Shown here: in pieces, positions 16,291-24,255 of the stretch
Position numbering within the stretch: the first letter of the stretch is position 1
Layout of the letters: every line of letters starts with the position of its first letter
NCBI RefSeq assembly: GCF_001644195.2
Contig: NZ_LWBL02000049.1
Coordinates: forward strand, 26,522 to 90,521
Length of the DNA: 64,000 nt
Source of the DNA: Bacillus marinisedimentorum
GTDB lineage: Bacteria > Bacillota > Bacilli > Bacillales > Bacillaceae_O
Reading direction: 5' to 3'
Notes under the pieces: generated by a model
The model's database searches: none
Told to the model about the DNA's origin: nothing
What the model saw: only the letters and a program-made list of their open reading frames with translations
Translations under genes and position numbers: made by a program

Positions 16291-16587
16291 ATGAGAGATT
16301 CAGCTTCCATTGCAAGTACGTTCATTAATTTCATTTTTGGCGTTGCGGAAGCGATTCTTGGTTTCCGGCTCATCCTCAAATTTTTCGGGGCCAATGAGGG
16401 GACGCCTTTTGTCCAATGGGTTTACCGGTTAAGCGAGCCGTTATTAACGCCGTTCCAAAATATCTTTCCGCCGCTGGAGCTTAATGAACGATTTGTCGTG
16501 GATTTAACAGCTTTATTTGCAATCATTGTATACAGTGTCATTGCCCGATTGCTTACAGAGTTGATTGTGAGATTGGGCAGGACGTAA
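16291..16587 (+). CDS. YggT family membrane protein
   Basis: A 98-residue protein with two membrane helices, starting at the ATG 10 bases after AAGGAGG; an upstream ATG overlaps that site. The pattern FGVAEAILGFRLILKFFGANEGTPFVQWVYRLSEPLLTPFQNIFPP is the YggT/YlmG-type repeat unit (helix, then PLLxPFQxIFPP). Most members have two units; this is a single-unit form. Function is unknown; family members have been linked to osmotic stress and cell division. Monocistronic, with a terminator 20 bases downstream. Confidence 0.85.
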   Translation: MRDSASIASTFINFIFGVAEAILGFRLILKFFGANEGTPFVQWVYRLSEPLLTPFQNIFPPLELNERFVVDLTALFAIIVYSVIARLLTELIVRLGRT

Positions 16588-16606
16588 TACATTAAATTAT
16601 CAAGGT

Positions 16607-16655
16607 GGGAATGGGATGCTCTTACTCACGGGCAATCTCATTCCCTTTCTTTTTT
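16607..16655 (+). terminator. Rho-independent terminator of the YggT gene
   Basis: GGGAATGGGA pairs with TCTCATTCCC (one G-T pair) around a 19-nt loop, followed by a T-rich tract. Confidence 0.8.
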
Positions 16656-16727
16656 CTGGATATATAGGGAAAAACTATTCTACAGCGAATCTATGGAATA
16701 GAACAGAAGATACAGGAGGAGATAACC

Positions 16728-17192
16728 GTGTTCACGATCAAGCCAATCGGTTATGTGAAAAGCAGCCGAAAAGAAGTTACTGATGATGAATGGGGAAATA
16801 TCACGGCAGAAATTGAGCTCACAGACGAATTTACCGGTGAAAGCCTGCAGGGCATCGAGGATTTCAGCCATGCGGAAATTGTGTTTTACTTTCACCTGGT
16901 TCAAGACGGAAAAGTGGAATACATAGCAAGGCACCCGCGAAATAATCCAGCATGGCCGAAGACAGGTGTTTTCGCCCAGCGCGGCAAAAACCGCCCAAAC
17001 CGTTTAGGAATAACGATCGTCCAGATCATAAAAAAGGAAGGTGCAAAATTAATTGTAAAAGGTCTTGATGCCGTTGATGGAACTCCGGTGATCGACATCA
17101 AACCGGCCATGAAGGAGCTGTATCCGTGCGGCCTCATTAAGCAGCCTGAGTGGGCTGATGAGTTGATGGTCAATTACTGGGAGAAAATATAA
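16728..17192 (+). CDS. TrmO/TsaA-like tRNA methyltransferase family protein (UPF0066)
   Basis: A 154-residue protein starting with GTG after CAGGAGGAGATAACC. It begins FTIKPIGYVKSSR and carries the family core EFTGESLQGIEDFSHAEIVFYFH, then GVFAQRGKNRPNRLGITIVQI and VKGLDAVDGTPVIDIKPAMKE. E. coli TrmO uses SAM to N6-methylate the threonylcarbamoyl-adenosine at position 37 of some tRNAs. Bacterial members of this length contain the beta-barrel SAM-binding domain only and lack the E. coli C-terminal extension, so the exact substrate is uncertain. A tRNA gene follows 88 bases downstream, but this is probably coincidence. Confidence 0.85.
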   Translation: MFTIKPIGYVKSSRKEVTDDEWGNITAEIELTDEFTGESLQGIEDFSHAEIVFYFHLVQDGKVEYIARHPRNNPAWPKTGVFAQRGKNRPNRLGITIVQIIKKEGAKLIVKGLDAVDGTPVIDIKPAMKELYPCGLIKQPEWADELMVNYWEKI

Positions 17193-17279
17193 TGTCTAAT
17201 TAAAACAAAAATAAAAAGAGCGCTTGCCTTCATAATTTGTTTCATGCTATAATTCTTTTTGTCGAGAAAATTATATCAT

Positions 17280-17352
17280 GGGGCATTAGCTCAGCTGGGA
17301 GAGCGCTTCGCTGGCAGCGAAGAGGTCAGCGGTTCGAGCCCGCTATGCTCCA
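17280..17352 (+). tRNA. tRNA-Ala (GGC)
   Basis: A 73-nt cloverleaf with acceptor GGGGCAT/ATGCTCC (one G-T pair), D-arm GCTC-AGCTGGGA-GAGC, anticodon arm CTTCG-CTGGCAG-CGAAG with anticodon GGC, T-arm AGCGG-TTCGAGC-CCGCT, and discriminator A. CCA is not encoded. A terminator follows. Confidence 0.96.
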
Positions 17353-17360
17353 TACCCATG

Positions 17361-17398
17361 AAAAAAGCCGTTTCCTAAAGAGGGAACGGCTTTTTTTG
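17361..17398 (+). terminator. Rho-independent terminator of tRNA-Ala
   Basis: AAAAGCCGTT and GAACGGCTTTT, near-perfect, followed by T residues. Confidence 0.9.
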
Positions 17399-17496
17399 TA
17401 CAGTTAAAGCAGTCTGATAAACCAGCGTGTATCCCCGGCTTTTTAACATATATTATAAGGTATAGCGTTAAAAAATACGAAGGCAGGATGATTAAC

Positions 17497-17676
17497 ATGA
17501 AATTGCTGATGAATGCCTTATTTATTATTTTATTATTAGGAGTGACTTTTTTCGGACTGGGTCCCGTGTTGATGGCAGACGGGTCACCACTCGAAAGAAT
17601 GATTACTCTTGCTGTAGTATTGCTGGCCTATCTGATCGTGGTTGCAGGTTTTCTTTTCTTAAAGGGAAGAAAGTGA
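17497..17676 (+). CDS. Small two-helix membrane protein, 59 residues
   Basis: Two hydrophobic segments (LLMNALFIILLLGVTFFGLG and ITLAVVLLAYLIVVAGFLFL) joined by a short polar loop with GSPLER, ending KGRK. I chose the ATG 8 bases after AAGGCAGG; another ATG three codons upstream is too close to that site. The TGA stop overlaps the GTG that should start the next gene, implying translational coupling. No family recognised. Confidence 0.6.
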   Translation: MKLLMNALFIILLLGVTFFGLGPVLMADGSPLERMITLAVVLLAYLIVVAGFLFLKGRK

Positions 17677-17947
17677 AAATCATGATATTAATCCAGCAGA
17701 CACAAGAATCCGCCCGGGCTTTGGATTCCGTCCCTTCGGTTTTGGGCGTCCGTTTGGATTCGGCCGTCCATTCGGTTATGGGTTCGGCCGCCCGTTTGGA
17801 TATGGATTCGGCTTCCCGTTTTTGACCGGGCTGGCGGCAGGGGCATTGTTGTCTCCGGGGGTTGGTTACCATTATTATGGATATCCTTATTATCCATATG
17901 CTTATCCGTACCCGTACCCGTACCCGTGTCCTTATCCTTGCTGCTGA
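17673..17947 (+). pseudogene. Gly/Phe/Pro/Tyr-rich protein gene with an early frameshift
   Basis: From 17675 an open frame encodes NHDINPADTRIRPGFGF, then repeated FGFGRPFGFG-type units, then FLTGLAAGALLSPGVGYHYYG and a C-terminal tract of alternating Pro and Tyr ending in CPYPCC. This composition matches small Gly/Tyr-rich Bacillus proteins of unknown role, some possibly coat or surface associated. The frame has no usable start. A GTG at 17673 (sharing bases with the upstream TGA) followed by AAAA would be in frame if the run had five A, giving MKNHDINPADT. I infer a one-base loss in the A run, or a sequencing error. Confidence 0.65.
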
Positions 17948-18035
17948 AAATTTGTCTTATGGTAAGAAACTCCGAAACGTTGGGGGAAAGTGAAATAGCA
18001 GCAGTAAGTGCAAGATAAAAACCTTTCAATGAACA

Positions 18036-18116
18036 AAAAAAAACGCTTGGTTTTCAATGACCTGCCCCCTGCCTGTCTTTTATACAGGGAGCAGGTCATC
18101 AATCCATGCGTTTTTC
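18036..18116. terminator. Long bidirectional terminator hairpin
   Basis: ATGACCTGC...GCAGGTCAT forms the inner stem with a CCCTG/CAGGG apex; outer segments AAAAAACGC and GCGTTTTT extend it with A and T tracts on both sides. It separates the plus-strand small genes from the convergent methyltransferase gene. Confidence 0.8.
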
Positions 18117-18132
18117 ATTTATGCATAGGTTT

Positions 18133-18759
18133 TTAGGCAGAGATAACGATGACACCGCCACAATGAGAAAGCGGATGAAATTCGCACTTGTATTCATTCT
18201 TTAGCGAGGACTTCATCTCATCATACACGAAATAAAACTCATCATTGTCCCAGCGGCTTACATTATCCTGCCGGCAACGATTCAGTTTCTCCCGTGTCTC
18301 AAAAGCAATATCACCAATGAATAGTTGTCCGTCTTCCTTAAGAAGGGGTAACAACTTAACGATAAATGATATTTTTTCTGTGTCGGTTAAATGGTGCAAT
18401 GTATAGGTGCTTACAATAAAGTCGTATTTTTTCTCCAAGAATTCAGGAGGCAGTCCATTAAAAATATCCCACTCTACTAAATTTGCTCGGGGCATTTTAG
18501 ATTTGGCGATTGAAATCATATTTGATGAAAAATCAAAGCCATCTATTCGATGTCCATTTTCATACAGTTTATTTGTCAGTACCCCTGTTCCAAATCCTAT
18601 ATCCAAAACGTTAGAGCGTTTCTTTTGCATGACGGCATTAAAAATAGTGTTTAGAATTTGTTTATATCCTGCAAAAGGATAAAGATTATTTTCTTCACTT
18701 ACTTGTACAGTTTTATCATAATCATCTGCCCATAAATCAAACCCTTGTTTATCTAACAC
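18133..18759 (-). CDS. Class I SAM-dependent methyltransferase
   Basis: A 208-residue protein. I set the start at the GTG 7 bases after AGGAGG, giving a protein that begins with LDKQGFDLWADDYDKTVQ, the usual N-terminus of these YrrT/Cyp-like methyltransferases; longer frames would read through the ribosome-binding site. SAM-binding motif I is NVLDIGFGTGVLTNKLYE, motif II IDGFDFSSNMISIAK, and a post-motif segment YDFIVSTYTLHHL follows. Probably methylates a small molecule; no substrate can be assigned. It is monocistronic. The C-terminal CEFHPLSHCGGVIVISA is typical of the subfamily. Confidence 0.88.
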   Translation of the reverse strand: MLDKQGFDLWADDYDKTVQVSEENNLYPFAGYKQILNTIFNAVMQKKRSNVLDIGFGTGVLTNKLYENGHRIDGFDFSSNMISIAKSKMPRANLVEWDIFNGLPPEFLEKKYDFIVSTYTLHHLTDTEKISFIVKLLPLLKEDGQLFIGDIAFETREKLNRCRQDNVSRWDNDEFYFVYDEMKSSLKNEYKCEFHPLSHCGGVIVISA

Positions 18760-19062
18760 GAATGCTCCTCCTATATACCTTGAAATTTTTACGAGCATTC
18801 ATTAAATCAATTGAATTACTCGTATCTAGCCCCAATAAAGTTATTCTTTAAACGATTAGCAATGATCATTTCCATTCCATATCCCACCTTTCACTTCAAT
18901 ATCTAAATAGTAGCATAAACACTAATGCTTACCATTCTATTCTTTTGTACCAGAGCTTTCTTTGAACATAATTCTCAAGATATTTTTAAAAGGGAATTTG
19001 ATTAACGGAAAATTGCAGGGGAAATACATAAAGGAGGCGATATTCCATAAGGAGGTATGGCA
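18760..19062. other. Intergenic region between divergent genes
   Basis: AT-rich spacer between the methyltransferase and the reductase gene, with divergent promoters expected here. Two Shine-Dalgarno-like AAGGAGG sequences occur 19 bases apart just before the reductase gene, the first with no start codon. I see no operator or repeat. Confidence 0.4.
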
Positions 19063-19692
19063 TTGAATGTAAAAGCGGTATTTCTGAACTGCACGCTGAA
19101 AAAAAGTCCTGAAACGTCAAATACAGACGCATTGATTGATCAGGCAGCAAGCTATTTTGAAGAAGAAAATGTAACTTCAGAGATTATCAGGCTGGCAGAT
19201 TACAATATTGCTTACGGCATTTCAGCGGATGAAGGTGAAGGGGATCAGTGGCCTGAGGTTTTTGAAAAAGTTTTAGATGCGGACATCCTGGTAATCGGGA
19301 CACCGATATGGTTAGGCGAAAAAAGCAGCATTGCTGCAAAAGCGATTGAACGGTTATACGGCGCAAGCGGTATGACAAATGACAAAGGCCAATACATTTA
19401 TTACAACAAAGTTGGCGGAGCGGTTATCACCGGTAATGAAGATGGAGCGAAGAACAGTGCAAGTTCCATCTTGTATGGACTATCTCATATTGGTTTCACG
19501 ATTCCGCCGAATGTGGATACGTATTGGGTCGGGGAAGCAGGCCCCGGTCCATCGTTTATTAAGGCAAACGGTGAAGAAAATGAGTTCACGCAGCAGCATG
19601 CAAAAATCATGGCCTATAATCTCCTGCATTTTGCCCGTTATTTGAAAGAACACCCGATACCGGCTGAAGGCAATGTGATCAAAGAAAAGTGA
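19063..19692 (+). CDS. NAD(P)H-dependent FMN reductase / flavodoxin-like family protein
   Basis: A 209-residue flavodoxin fold. VKAVFLNCTLKKSPETSNTDALIDQA is the phosphate-binding N-terminal strand and loop, and DILVIGTPIWLGEKSSIAAKAIERLYG with VGGAVITGNEDGAKNSASSILYGLSHIGFTIPP are the conserved FMN-contacting segments of the NADPH-dependent FMN reductase family. I favour the TTG at 19063, 7 bases after GGAGG, over the ATG at 19057, which abuts that site. The role is probably flavin-dependent reduction of quinones, azo or nitro compounds in the cytoplasm; the natural substrate is unknown. Confidence 0.87.
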   Translation: MNVKAVFLNCTLKKSPETSNTDALIDQAASYFEEENVTSEIIRLADYNIAYGISADEGEGDQWPEVFEKVLDADILVIGTPIWLGEKSSIAAKAIERLYGASGMTNDKGQYIYYNKVGGAVITGNEDGAKNSASSILYGLSHIGFTIPPNVDTYWVGEAGPGPSFIKANGEENEFTQQHAKIMAYNLLHFARYLKEHPIPAEGNVIKEK

Positions 19693-19712
19693 ATTTTTAT
19701 CTTTGATTCTAT

Positions 19713-19743
19713 AAGAGCCGCTCCCTTAAAAAGAGCGGCTCTT
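19713..19743. terminator. Bidirectional terminator
   Basis: AAGAGCCGCTC and GAGCGGCTCTT, a perfect 11-bp stem with a 9-nt loop, lie between convergent genes. Confidence 0.88.
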
Positions 19744-19749
19744 AAGCTT

Positions 19750-20115
19750 TTATACCGGTTCCGTTTCCAGCACCTGCTTCTGCATCTTCTTTGTCAGCTT
19801 ATTAAAAACAAGCGTATACGAATGCGAAATCAATTCTTCCAGCAAGCCGTCCGGCAGATTTGCATCAAGATAAATCGAGTTCCAATGGGTCTTGTTCATG
19901 TAGTAGCCAGGGAAAATCCCTTCGTAAGTGTCTCTCAAAATTTCTGTCCGTTCAGGGTCGCACTTCAGCGAAACGATCGGTGTACCTTCCGCATCGCCGC
20001 CCATCATCGCGTACATTTTTCCGCCGATGTGATAGCGGTCTGCACTCCATTCGGGTTTGTAGTCATGTGTCGTGCCTTTTAATCCCAGGCAATACTGATG
20101 GATTCGCTCTTTCAT
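19750..20115 (-). CDS. MmcQ/YjbR family protein
   Basis: A 121-residue protein with the MmcQ/YjbR (CyaY-like fold) pattern: IHQYCLGLKGTTHDYKPEWSADRYHIGGKMYAMM, then VSLKCDPERTEILRDTYEGIFPGYYMNKTHWNSIYLDANLPDGLLEELISHSYTLV. The family is annotated as possibly DNA-binding from its fold, and its biochemical role is unresolved. Start ATG follows AAAGAGGTGATGAA. It is encoded 24 bases downstream of the VOC protein gene, with an AraC-family gene further upstream, so the three minus-strand genes may form a unit. Confidence 0.88.
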   Translation of the reverse strand: MKERIHQYCLGLKGTTHDYKPEWSADRYHIGGKMYAMMGGDAEGTPIVSLKCDPERTEILRDTYEGIFPGYYMNKTHWNSIYLDANLPDGLLEELISHSYTLVFNKLTKKMQKQVLETEPV

Positions 20116-20139
20116 TTCATCACCTCTTTTGAAATCTTT

Positions 20140-20571
20140 TTACAGCGACAGCATCGCGCCTCTTTCATCGAAGACTGCATCCGGATTCCACGCCACTTCC
20201 CACAGGTTATTTTCAACATCCGCAAAGTAAGAGGTCCGCCCGCCCCAGAAGGCGTCACCAGGTTCCCGTACAATTTTGCCCCCATTACGGCGGACGTGCT
20301 CGATCACCGTGTCGACCTCTTCCCGGGTGTTCACATGGATTGCAAGTGTGATTGCGCTGAAAAAGTTTGGATCTTTATGCAGTTCCACACCTGCGTCTTT
20401 TTCCAACTCACCCAGCGGAAACAAGGAAAGCAGAACACCGGCCGTCTTGAATACAGCATAAGTATCCGAACTGATTTCGGGTTCTTCCCAGCACAGTCCC
20501 TGATAAAAAGCCCGCAATGCAGGCAGGTCAACTGCTCCGATCGTCACTAAAGAAACACGCTGGGGTACCAT
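20140..20571 (-). CDS. VOC family (glyoxalase/bleomycin-resistance fold) protein
   Basis: A 143-residue single-domain protein with paired beta-alpha-beta-beta-beta units: VSLVTIGAVDLPALRAFYQGLCWEEPEISSDTYAVFKTAGVLLSLFP and FFSAITLAIHVNTREEVDTVIEHVRRNGGKIVREPGDAFWGGRTSYFADVENNLWEVAWNP. The start is the ATG 8 bases after GGGAG; an upstream GTG touches that site. VOC proteins are metal-dependent lyases, dioxygenases or drug-binding proteins. The His and Glu metal ligand positions are only partly evident, so enzymatic activity is uncertain. Confidence 0.87.
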   Translation of the reverse strand: MVPQRVSLVTIGAVDLPALRAFYQGLCWEEPEISSDTYAVFKTAGVLLSLFPLGELEKDAGVELHKDPNFFSAITLAIHVNTREEVDTVIEHVRRNGGKIVREPGDAFWGGRTSYFADVENNLWEVAWNPDAVFDERGAMLSL

Positions 20572-20620
20572 GCATCTCACTCCCTGTCATTATGGTTAAC
20601 TAAAGTATAACTCAACCAAC

Positions 20621-21451
20621 TCAACCCTTCTTGTAAAAATCGGACACCGTCAATTGTGAAGGGGTTTTGCCGGTATGTTTCACTAATTCATGATACAAGT
20701 GGGATTCATCATAGAAGGATAACGCCGTATCACAGTCAATCAATGAGGAGGGCCGTTTCCTGGTAAAATCGGACAGCAGCAGCTGGAAACGGATGACCTG
20801 GCTGAATTTTTTGGGGCTGAGGCCGACCCTTTCATCGAAAAGCCGCTGGAGTGTACGGGTTGACAGCTGATGAGCCCTGCTGATTTCTTTTACTGATAAC
20901 CTGCCGCCGGTTTGAACGATATGGTGTAAGATCGTTTCGATCCGTTCATCCTGTAAGGATAAAACAGGCTGTTTCTGTATCTTTTTTAAAAAGAAGTCAT
21001 TCAGTTTTTGTATCAATGTCTTTGTATCGCTGCTGCTTGTGAAGATCTTCAACAATTCCCTGGCTAAAAGTGGATCGATATCTTCCATTGCATACATTTG
21101 ATTGGTGAAATGACGGGCGGATTCCCGAATGAAAAGCCGGGAAACACCGGGGAGAAACCGGATGCCGAAGGTTACGTTTGATGAACAGGCCGGTACCGGG
21201 ACCGCAAAGTGGTGCCCGAAAATTCCGCAATACGTAAGATGGAAGCTGTTTTTCGAGGCGTCATAATCAAATAGGATATCGGAGCAGCCATCAGGAATGA
21301 CGAGCGATTCCCCTGCTGAGCCTGAGGTTTGGAGGGGCCGGGATTCCCAATAGCAGGCAATATAAGCCTTTAAGCGTTTGTGGGGCTCAAACTCCCGGTA
21401 TTCTGTTGAAGCGGATGTCATAACGACCGGGGACAATGGTGTTTCTGCCAT
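20621..21451 (-). CDS. AraC family transcriptional regulator with N-terminal DUF6597-like domain
   Basis: A 276-residue regulator. The N-terminal half (YREFEPHKRLKAYIACYWESRPL ... LVIPDGCSDILFDY ... GIRFLPGVSRLFI) is the sensor-type domain common in AraC proteins of this class. The C-terminal two-helix-turn-helix domain runs from DERIETILHHIVQTGGRLSVKEISRAHQLSTRTLQRLFDERVGLSPKKFSQVIRFQ to the end. ATG and an in-frame GTG three bases upstream both lie at usable distance from AAAGGAG. It may control the VOC and YjbR-like genes 50 bases and further downstream; no ligand can be inferred. Confidence 0.88.
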   Translation of the reverse strand: MAETPLSPVVMTSASTEYREFEPHKRLKAYIACYWESRPLQTSGSAGESLVIPDGCSDILFDYDASKNSFHLTYCGIFGHHFAVPVPACSSNVTFGIRFLPGVSRLFIRESARHFTNQMYAMEDIDPLLARELLKIFTSSSDTKTLIQKLNDFFLKKIQKQPVLSLQDERIETILHHIVQTGGRLSVKEISRAHQLSTRTLQRLFDERVGLSPKKFSQVIRFQLLLSDFTRKRPSSLIDCDTALSFYDESHLYHELVKHTGKTPSQLTVSDFYKKG

Positions 21452-21493
21452 CACATTTAACTCCTTTACGGCTGGTACACTGGCCTATTTTTT

Positions 21494-21736
21494 CTACTTC
21501 ACCAGCAACAGGATATATAAGATGGAACCGAATGTTAATAAAACATGCAGTGCTATTAATTTTATCATACGCTTCTTTGTGTTGCCGTTCATCATAATGA
21601 TCCCGATTACGACAGGAGTCATTATTCCAAACGTTTCAAAATCGCCTAAAAACGCAAAGACATGGAATTTCTCGGTCAAATAGATGTAGGCTGTTATAAA
21701 AACAATGAAAACTACGGTTTCCTGAATAGAGTTCAA
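21494..21736 (-). CDS. Hypothetical small membrane protein, 80 residues
   Basis: Starts at TTG behind GAAAGGTTGAAG. Three hydrophobic segments: ETVVFIVFITAYIYLTE, GIMTPVVIGIIMM and MIKLIALHVLLTFGSILYILLL, separated by short charged loops. I recognise no family. It lies 40 bases upstream of the AraC-family gene on the same strand. The weak ribosome-binding site lowers confidence. Confidence 0.5.
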   Translation of the reverse strand: MNSIQETVVFIVFITAYIYLTEKFHVFAFLGDFETFGIMTPVVIGIIMMNGNTKKRMIKLIALHVLLTFGSILYILLLVK

Positions 21737-21917
21737 AAAAACTTCAACCTTTCCCGATATGGATATATATTCCTATAGAACTTCAATAAACAGAAATAAA
21801 ACCCTTCATCAATCGAAAGCTATTCAAAAAATTGGCAGAAATCAACAGGACTTTTTTATAACGTATTGAATTACTAAAAGCGGTGGAGTTAGGGACCACC
21901 AGCAAAAGGGGGATACG

Positions 21918-23306
21918 ATGAAACTGAAAATCATACATACAAATGACATTCACAGCAATTTCGAAAACTTTTCCAGAGCCGTGACGCTCATCAGGCAGCA
22001 TGCAGATGAAAATACGATTGTTCTCGAAGCAGGCGATTTTGCGGATTTTAAAAGCATCGAATTGCAGGGCACCAGAGGGGGAGCGGCGGTCGAACTGCTT
22101 GAGTATGCAGGTTATGATGCGCTCACGATCGGTAATAATGAAATGTTCAACAGTGTGGAGACGCTTGAATACATGGCAGAAAGCAGCCCGGCACCTTTTA
22201 TCAGCAATAATCTATCAAAAGCCGATCGAACGCCGGTGAGCGGTATTGTATCAAGTGCCATTCTTGAAAAGAACGGGCTGCGGATTTTGGTTACCGGTTC
22301 CTCGCCTGATATGGGAGAATTTAATGACGGCCTGAATATCCATATAAAAGATTATAAGCAGGCACTGGCTGAAGAAATGAGTCGAAATGCCGGCAACTAT
22401 GACCTGTGCATCGTGTTGAATCATATCGGCACCGCCGACGATGAAGAATTGGCAAAAGAGATGGACGGGATTGATATCATCATCTCCGCCCATGATCATC
22501 AATTATATGATCAAGCTAAAGTCGTGAACGGCACCATTATGAACAGTGCCGGGTTCTATGGGCAGCACATCGGCATCCTGGAAGTGGAGTTCACGGACAC
22601 CAGCCTGCACCTCATAAAGTCTATGAACCTGCCGACAGAAAAATCAACAGAAGATGATGGGGTCCGTTCGATTTTAAAACGTAACAAAGAAAAGGCGATT
22701 GAGTCGTTAAGCGCACCGCTTTACAGCCTCAATCATGGATTGTGGCATGATGTCATCGAAGAAAACCCGCTGACGAACTTGATTGCCGACGGCCTGCACG
22801 ATTTACTGGATTGCGATCTCGGCCTGATCAACAGCGGAATCGTTAACGCAGGTTTATTCGATTATGTATCAGAAAAGAAATTGATTGAAATTAGCCCGTC
22901 CCCATTAAATCCCACCACTTTTGAAATCCAGGGGAAGGATTTGAAACAGGCGCTTGAAGATTCCCTTGACCCGCAGGTGTGCTTGGCCGATGGCAGAGGA
23001 CCCGGTTTCAGAGGGAAATATGCGGGCAGGCTGCATGTCTCCGGGGCAAGCATTCAGCATGACGGCAAGCGGATCAAGGAGTTAATGATAGCGGGCCAGC
23101 CAGTTGAAGACGAACGCTGGTATACGGTCGCCACATCCGATTATCTTCACCGCGGGTCCGGCTACAGGACGCTTGCCAATAACAGAAATGAGAAATATCG
23201 GCCGGAATATATTCGTGATGTGATCAGAATGTATGCGAGAGATGAAGAGTTTATCAAAGAGGCTTTTGCGAATAGGTGGAGAGAAGCTGAGAGGGTTAAG
23301 GTCTAG
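21918..23306 (+). CDS. yunD: Cytosolic 5'-nucleotidase / metallophosphatase family protein (YunD-like)
   Basis: A 462-residue protein, the same length class as B. subtilis YunD. The N-terminal calcineurin-like domain supplies metal ligands in HTNDIHSNFEN, EAGDFADF, TIGNNEMF, VLNHIG and SAHDHQ. The C-terminal 5'-nucleotidase domain follows from about residue 270 (NPLTNLIADGLHDLLDCDLGLINSGIVNAG, then YTVATSDYLHRGSGY). There is no signal peptide, so unlike secreted 5'-nucleotidases it acts in the cytoplasm. Expected to hydrolyse nucleoside monophosphates or nucleotide sugars. ATG follows AAAAGGGGGATACG. Confidence 0.92.
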   Translation: MKLKIIHTNDIHSNFENFSRAVTLIRQHADENTIVLEAGDFADFKSIELQGTRGGAAVELLEYAGYDALTIGNNEMFNSVETLEYMAESSPAPFISNNLSKADRTPVSGIVSSAILEKNGLRILVTGSSPDMGEFNDGLNIHIKDYKQALAEEMSRNAGNYDLCIVLNHIGTADDEELAKEMDGIDIIISAHDHQLYDQAKVVNGTIMNSAGFYGQHIGILEVEFTDTSLHLIKSMNLPTEKSTEDDGVRSILKRNKEKAIESLSAPLYSLNHGLWHDVIEENPLTNLIADGLHDLLDCDLGLINSGIVNAGLFDYVSEKKLIEISPSPLNPTTFEIQGKDLKQALEDSLDPQVCLADGRGPGFRGKYAGRLHVSGASIQHDGKRIKELMIAGQPVEDERWYTVATSDYLHRGSGYRTLANNRNEKYRPEYIRDVIRMYARDEEFIKEAFANRWREAERVKV

Positions 23307-23328
23307 GTCCTTCACTATAAGAATGTTT

Positions 23329-23363
23329 AAGAACTTCCGGTTGGCGGGGTTCTTTGTTTTTTT
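23329..23363 (+). terminator. Rho-independent terminator of the yunD-like gene
   Basis: AAGAAC pairs with GTTCTT around a GC-rich 14-nt loop; a T tract follows. Confidence 0.75.
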
Positions 23364-23367
23364 AAAA

Positions 23368-23617
23368 GGCTGTGTTAAAGCTCAATGTTGATTTTTACAC
23401 TAGTTGATTGTAATGGAAGGTGCGAGACTCCGGCGGGACTAGCGGGACAGGTAAGACCCCGCAAGAGCGATAGCGATGAGGAGGGTCACCGCCCGCCCCG
23501 CGACAAAGAAGACACTGTGAGTGCGACCGAAGGGAAGCAGGAACAGATGTCGCACTTGTGCCCTTGCGTGAAAGCGAGTACCTGCAACGGAAATCAACAC
23601 TAGCGTTTAACAGAGCC
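23368..23617. repeat. MITE-like intergenic repeat with terminal inverted repeats
   Basis: 250 bp. The left end GGCTGTGTTAAA...GTTGATTT and the right end AAATCAAC...TTTAACAGAGCC are imperfect inverted repeats of about 27 bp. The interior holds the GC-rich segment GGGACAGGTAAGACCCCGCA and CCGCCCGCCCCGCG, which I recognise as a repeat common in Bacillaceae intergenic regions. No transposase is encoded. It ends 19 bases before the ECF-type promoter. Confidence 0.75.
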
Positions 23618-23635
23618 ACAATTAAAATTAGCAAC

Positions 23636-23662
23636 TAAAACTTTTCCTGTATCACTGTCGTC
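23636..23662 (+). promoter_or_regulatory. ECF sigma-type promoter, probably autoregulatory
   Basis: TAAAAC, a 17-bp spacer, and CGTC resemble the Bacillus ECF consensus (TGAAAC-N16/17-CGTC). It lies 41 bases before the start of the ECF sigma factor gene. Confidence 0.6.
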
Positions 23663-23703
23663 TATATTTTAAAAGACATATTCACAAGAAACGAGGGAGG
23701 GTT

Positions 23704-24255
23704 ATGGAGCGGACTAATTATGCGATTGAGACCATGTCAAAGGACGAATTGCTGGAATATGCAATGAATGAATTTGGCAATGATGTGCTGTATCTCGCTT
23801 ATTCTTATGTTAATGACTATAGAATTGCGGAAGATCTCGCCCAGGAAGCCTTTGTGAAGTTTTATAAGCGAATCGATACATTCAAATGGGAATCTTCACT
23901 TAAAACATGGCTGCTGAAAATTACAGCCAACCATTGCAAGGATTATAAAAAAAGCTGGTACAACCGGATGGTTTCTGCAGGCGGTCAATTTAACAGACTG
24001 TTAAAAGGTAAAGATCTCGGTCCTGAACAGACGATATTAAAAAGAAGTGATCAGGCCGAACTGTCTGATCGTGTGTTGTCACTGCCGATTAAATACAGGG
24101 AAGTGATCTATCTTTTTTATTTTGAAGATATGTCCTTAAAGGAAGTGGCCGACTGCCTAATCTTGAATCTTAATACGGTAAAGACCCGGATGGCACGTGC
24201 AAAGGAACTCCTGAAGAAAACATACGAAGAAGGGGGTGCCGGCTGTGGAGAATAA
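23704..24255 (+). CDS. ECF-type RNA polymerase sigma factor
   Basis: A 183-residue sigma-70 family protein of group 4. Region 2 is NEFGNDVLYLAYSYVNDYRIAEDLAQEAFVKFYKRIDTFKWESSLKTWLLKITANHCKDY in two stretches; region 4 is LPIKYREVIYLFYFEDMSLKEVADCLILNLNTVKTRMARAKELLKK. No extra C-terminal domain is present. ATG follows CGAGGGAGGGTT. The next gene overlaps by 11 bases and encodes a single-pass membrane protein, the usual arrangement for an ECF factor held inactive by a membrane anti-sigma. An ECF-like promoter just upstream suggests autoregulation. The inducing signal is unknown, though cell-envelope stress is typical. Confidence 0.93.
   Translation: MERTNYAIETMSKDELLEYAMNEFGNDVLYLAYSYVNDYRIAEDLAQEAFVKFYKRIDTFKWESSLKTWLLKITANHCKDYKKSWYNRMVSAGGQFNRLLKGKDLGPEQTILKRSDQAELSDRVLSLPIKYREVIYLFYFEDMSLKEVADCLILNLNTVKTRMARAKELLKKTYEEGGAGCGE

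Noticed and set aside
23385..23634. Short frames inside the 23.4-kb repeat
   Set aside because: They lie within a recognisable non-coding intergenic repeat with terminal inverted repeats and lack ribosome-binding sites.
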